Assembly (NCBI GenBank): GCA_040387375.1
Contig: JAZKDW010000015.1
Coordinates: forward strand, 62,001 to 126,000
Source: JAZKDW01 sp040387375
GTDB lineage: Bacteria; Pseudomonadota; Gammaproteobacteria; Burkholderiales; Burkholderiaceae_D
Direction of reading: 5' to 3'
Length of the DNA: 64,000 nucleotides
Part shown: positions 62,185-64,000 of the stretch, piece by piece
Layout of the letters: every line of letters starts with the position of its first letter
Numbering within the stretch: position 1 is the stretch's first letter
Notes under the pieces: model-generated
Database searches by the model: none
What the model was told of the DNA's origin: nothing
Seen by the model: the letters and a program-made list of their open reading frames with translations, nothing else
Made by a program: the position numbers and the translations under genes

Positions 62185-62340
62185 GTACCCGCCCGGAATA
62201 AATTGTGAGTGTCTGCAGTCCTGAACGGCGTGCTGCGGCGTTGCCCGACCCTTGCAGTGCTCGCACTGCGGCGGTCCAGGCGCCTTGCATCACATCCGTT
62301 CAGAACCACATCCATCTCCCAATTTATTCCGGGTGGGTAC
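62185..62340 (+). repeat. Interspersed palindromic repeat, copy D (MITE-like, 156 bp)
   Basis: Left terminus GTACCCGCCCGGAATAAATT; the right terminus is complementary except at position 7, where the left G faces a right T, which would be a G-U wobble in RNA. Extended by AA/TT on the outside (62183-62342). The interior matches copy C closely and lacks the GGCGGGCCC insertion. It lies between divergent mreB and gatC, about 95 bp from the mreB start. Confidence 0.93.
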
Positions 62341-62503
62341 TTAGCCCGACATTCTACCTTATAATTTACTCGTAATTAGCAGATAGAAACTCGATGATTG
62401 GCCGCTTTTTGCAACGTTTTGATAAGTTTTTATCTGTTATTAGTAGACTTTTTGATTTTTTAAAAATACTTGATCGCGCGCCGCGAGCGCGCCACTTCCG
62501 ACC
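62341..62503. other. AT-rich promoter region of gatC
   Basis: The stretch between repeat copy D and gatC is markedly AT-rich compared with its surroundings, with several T-runs. TTGCAA near 62409 followed 16 bp later by TATCTG is a possible sigma-70 promoter for gatC. A GC hairpin, GCGCGC and GCGCGC around CGCGA, precedes the gatC start. Together with copy D and its left flank it makes a 412-bp gene-free interval from 62092. Confidence 0.4.
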
Positions 62504-62806
62504 ATGTCACTAGCCCTTTCCGACGTCAAACGCCTGGCCACGCTTGCCCAGCTCGAGCTGAGCGATGACCAGGCTGCCGCAACCCTGATCAAATTGAATG
62601 ACATTTTTGCATTGGTTGAGCAGTTGAAAGCCGTTGATACCACCGGTGTCGAACCGCTCAGCCAGCCCACTGCCGCCTTCCAGGACAATCTGTCGTTGCG
62701 CTTGCGCGAGGATGCGGTAACGGAACCGGATCGCCGCGACGATTATCAAAAACCGGCACCCGCAATACAAGACGGGCTGTATCTGGTTCCCAAGGTTATC
62801 GAATAG
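62504..62806 (+). CDS. gatC: Asp-tRNA(Asn)/Glu-tRNA(Gln) amidotransferase subunit C
   Basis: 100 aa small subunit that stabilises the GatA-GatB interface in the indirect synthesis of Gln-tRNA or Asn-tRNA. Family pattern: SDVKRLATLAQLELSDDQAA, DTTGVEPLSQPT, LRLREDAVTEPDRRDDYQ (quoted within limits) and LYLVPKVIE at the C terminus. gatA follows 80 bp later. Confidence 0.97.
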   Translation: MSLALSDVKRLATLAQLELSDDQAAATLIKLNDIFALVEQLKAVDTTGVEPLSQPTAAFQDNLSLRLREDAVTEPDRRDDYQKPAPAIQDGLYLVPKVIE

Positions 62807-62827
62807 TCATCACTTTCCGAAACCCGC

Positions 62828-62854
62828 GCCCTCCTCCCGAATCATGAGGAGGGC
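62828..62854 (+). promoter_or_regulatory. Hairpin between gatC and gatA
   Basis: GCCCTCCTC and GAGGAGGGC form a perfect 9-bp stem with a nine-base loop and no T-run after it. It contains a GGAGG that would be sequestered in the stem but is too far (over 30 bp) from the gatA ATG to be its ribosome site. It may stabilise or attenuate the transcript. Confidence 0.4.
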
Positions 62855-62886
62855 AGCGACCCGCAATCGAACGCCACACCACGCTC

Positions 62887-64000
62887 ATGCATACCAAAAC
62901 CATTAAACAATTGTCGGCTCTGCTGCAGACGAAACAGATTTCCGCCACCGAGCTGGCAAAACATTATTTGAGCCGCATGCAGCACAGCGACCTGAATGCC
63001 TACATCCACATCGATGAAGCATTGACGCTGGAGCAGGCGACTGCCGCCGACCAGCGCCTCATGCAAGGCACTGCCACAGCGCTGACCGGCATCCCGATTG
63101 CGCACAAGGATGTTTTTGTCACGCGCGGCTGGCGTTCCACTGCCGGCTCGCGGATGCTGGCAAATTACAGCAGCCCGTTTGACGCAACCGTGGTCGAACA
63201 GTTCAACGCGGCCGGTATGGTCACGCTGGGCAAACTGAACTGCGATGAATTTGCGATGGGTTCGTCCAACGAAAACTCGTTCTTCGGACCGGTCAGGAAT
63301 CCCTGGGATAAAAACGCCGTGCCCGGCGGTTCTTCCGGCGGCTCGGCCGCGGCCATCGCGGCGCGCCTGGCGCCGGCCGCGACCGCAACCGATACCGGCG
63401 GCTCGATCCGGCAGCCGGCATCACACTGCGGTGTTACCGGCATCAAACCGACCTATGGCCGTGTGTCGCGTTTTGGCATGATCGCATTTGCTTCCTCGCT
63501 GGACCAGGGTGGTCCGATCGCCCAGACAGCGGAAGACTGCGCGTTGTTGTTGAGCGCGATGGCCGGATTCGACCCCCGCGACTCCACCAGCGTCGAGCGC
63601 GACACCGAGGATTTCTCGCGCAAGCTGAACGACAGCCTGCAGGGTTTGAGAATCGGCGTGCCGCGTGAATATTTCGGCCCCGGCCTGGCGCCCGATGTCG
63701 AACAGGCGGTGCGCGCGGCACTGGCGGAATACGAAAAGCTGGGCGCGACGCTGGTTGATATTTCGCTGCCCAAGACGGAGCTGTCGATTCCCGTTTATTA
63801 CGTGATTGCGCCGGCCGAGGCATCCTCCAACCTGAGCCGCTTCGATGGCGTGCGCTACGGTCATCGCGCCGCCGAATACACCGACCTGTCGGACATGTAC
63901 AAAAAGACGCGCGCCGAAGGTTTTGGCGACGAAGTAAAACGCCGCATCCTGGTGGGAGCTTATGTCCTGTCACATGGTTATTACGATGCATATTACCTGC
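62887..64000 (+). CDS. gatA: Asp-tRNA(Asn)/Glu-tRNA(Gln) amidotransferase subunit A (partial at window end)
   Basis: Amidase subunit that releases ammonia from glutamine for tRNA-dependent amidation. The first 371 codons are present out of about 490 expected; the rest is beyond the window. The amidase catalytic triad fits the spacing of the family: Lys74 in AHKDVFVTRG, Ser149 in GGSSGGSAAA and Ser173 in TDTGGSIRQP. No frameshift is seen. gatB presumably follows outside. Confidence 0.97.
   Translation, partial: MHTKTIKQLSALLQTKQISATELAKHYLSRMQHSDLNAYIHIDEALTLEQATAADQRLMQGTATALTGIPIAHKDVFVTRGWRSTAGSRMLANYSSPFDATVVEQFNAAGMVTLGKLNCDEFAMGSSNENSFFGPVRNPWDKNAVPGGSSGGSAAAIAARLAPAATATDTGGSIRQPASHCGVTGIKPTYGRVSRFGMIAFASSLDQGGPIAQTAEDCALLLSAMAGFDPRDSTSVERDTEDFSRKLNDSLQGLRIGVPREYFGPGLAPDVEQAVRAALAEYEKLGATLVDISLPKTELSIPVYYVIAPAEASSNLSRFDGVRYGHRAAEYTDLSDMYKKTRAEGFGDEVKRRILVGAYVLSHGYYDAYYL

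Overview
The window is chromosomal DNA from a betaproteobacterium. Gene content and order point to Burkholderiales, most likely the Oxalobacteraceae (Herminiimonas, Janthinobacterium or Collimonas relatives). This is an inference from synteny and protein style: mreBCD-mrdA-rodA-rlpA divergent from gatCA, an rsmI/lpoA-yraN-diaA-dolP cluster, gpmA-envC-ctpA-moeB, slmA close to argB, a 3-hydroxybutyrate oligomer hydrolase and DUF2917 beside a LysR regulator. No rRNA, tRNA, CRISPR array, prophage or intact insertion sequence was recognised. Almost all the DNA is tightly packed housekeeping and envelope genes.

Layout. 0.5-4.0 kb: a protein with two STAS-like modules, then hslVU. 4.0-15.4 kb: a complete twelve-gene type II secretion operon on the minus strand, read G-H-I-J-K-L-M-N-D-E-F-C, with no prepilin peptidase gene. 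15.4-17.7 kb: a looser region with a cupin, an orphan periplasmic binding protein and an orphan formate dehydrogenase delta subunit. 17.8-20.8 kb (minus): gpsA, an SH3-like protein, secB, grxC and a rhodanese. 20.9-25.5 kb (plus): gpmA, envC, ctpA, moeB. 25.7-36.5 kb: PHB oligomer hydrolase, two convergent EamA exporters, slmA, a HAD nucleotidase, a TraB/GumN protein, argB, an ECF sigma/zinc-finger/CWC trio, a SPOR protein, coaX and birA. 36.8-41.4 kb: an MCE lipid-transport operon (STAS-MlaE fusion, MlaF, MlaD-like, PqiC-like lipoprotein) ending in a VanZ protein. 41.5-47.4 kb: ferredoxin, hydrolase, D,D-carboxypeptidase, ybeD, LysR/DUF2917, lipB, lipA. 47.4-55.1 kb: TlpA, DsrE, M48 protease, lemA, dolP, diaA, yraN, lpoA, rsmI. 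55.1-62.1 kb (minus): rlpA, rodA, mrdA, mreD, mreC, mreB. 62.5 kb to the end: gatC and the first three quarters of gatA.

Taken together, much of the window concerns the cell envelope: secretion (T2SS, SecB), peptidoglycan synthesis and remodelling (MreBCD/RodA/PBP2, RlpA, EnvC, LpoA, PBP5-type carboxypeptidase, CtpA), outer-membrane lipid transport (MCE/Mla-like, DolP) and division control (SlmA).

The most unusual signal is not a protein. A 156-170 bp interspersed repeat occurs four times, always between genes (19964-20133, 36618-36787, 44078-44233, 62185-62340). Each copy has about 20-bp terminal inverted repeats. A three-base stretch inside those termini differs from copy to copy, and both ends change together so that pairing is kept, with one G-U wobble. 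This looks like an uncatalogued MITE-like or Correia-like family, or a structured RNA family, under selection or copying pressure to keep the hairpin. A second, different palindromic element lies at 25466-25667.
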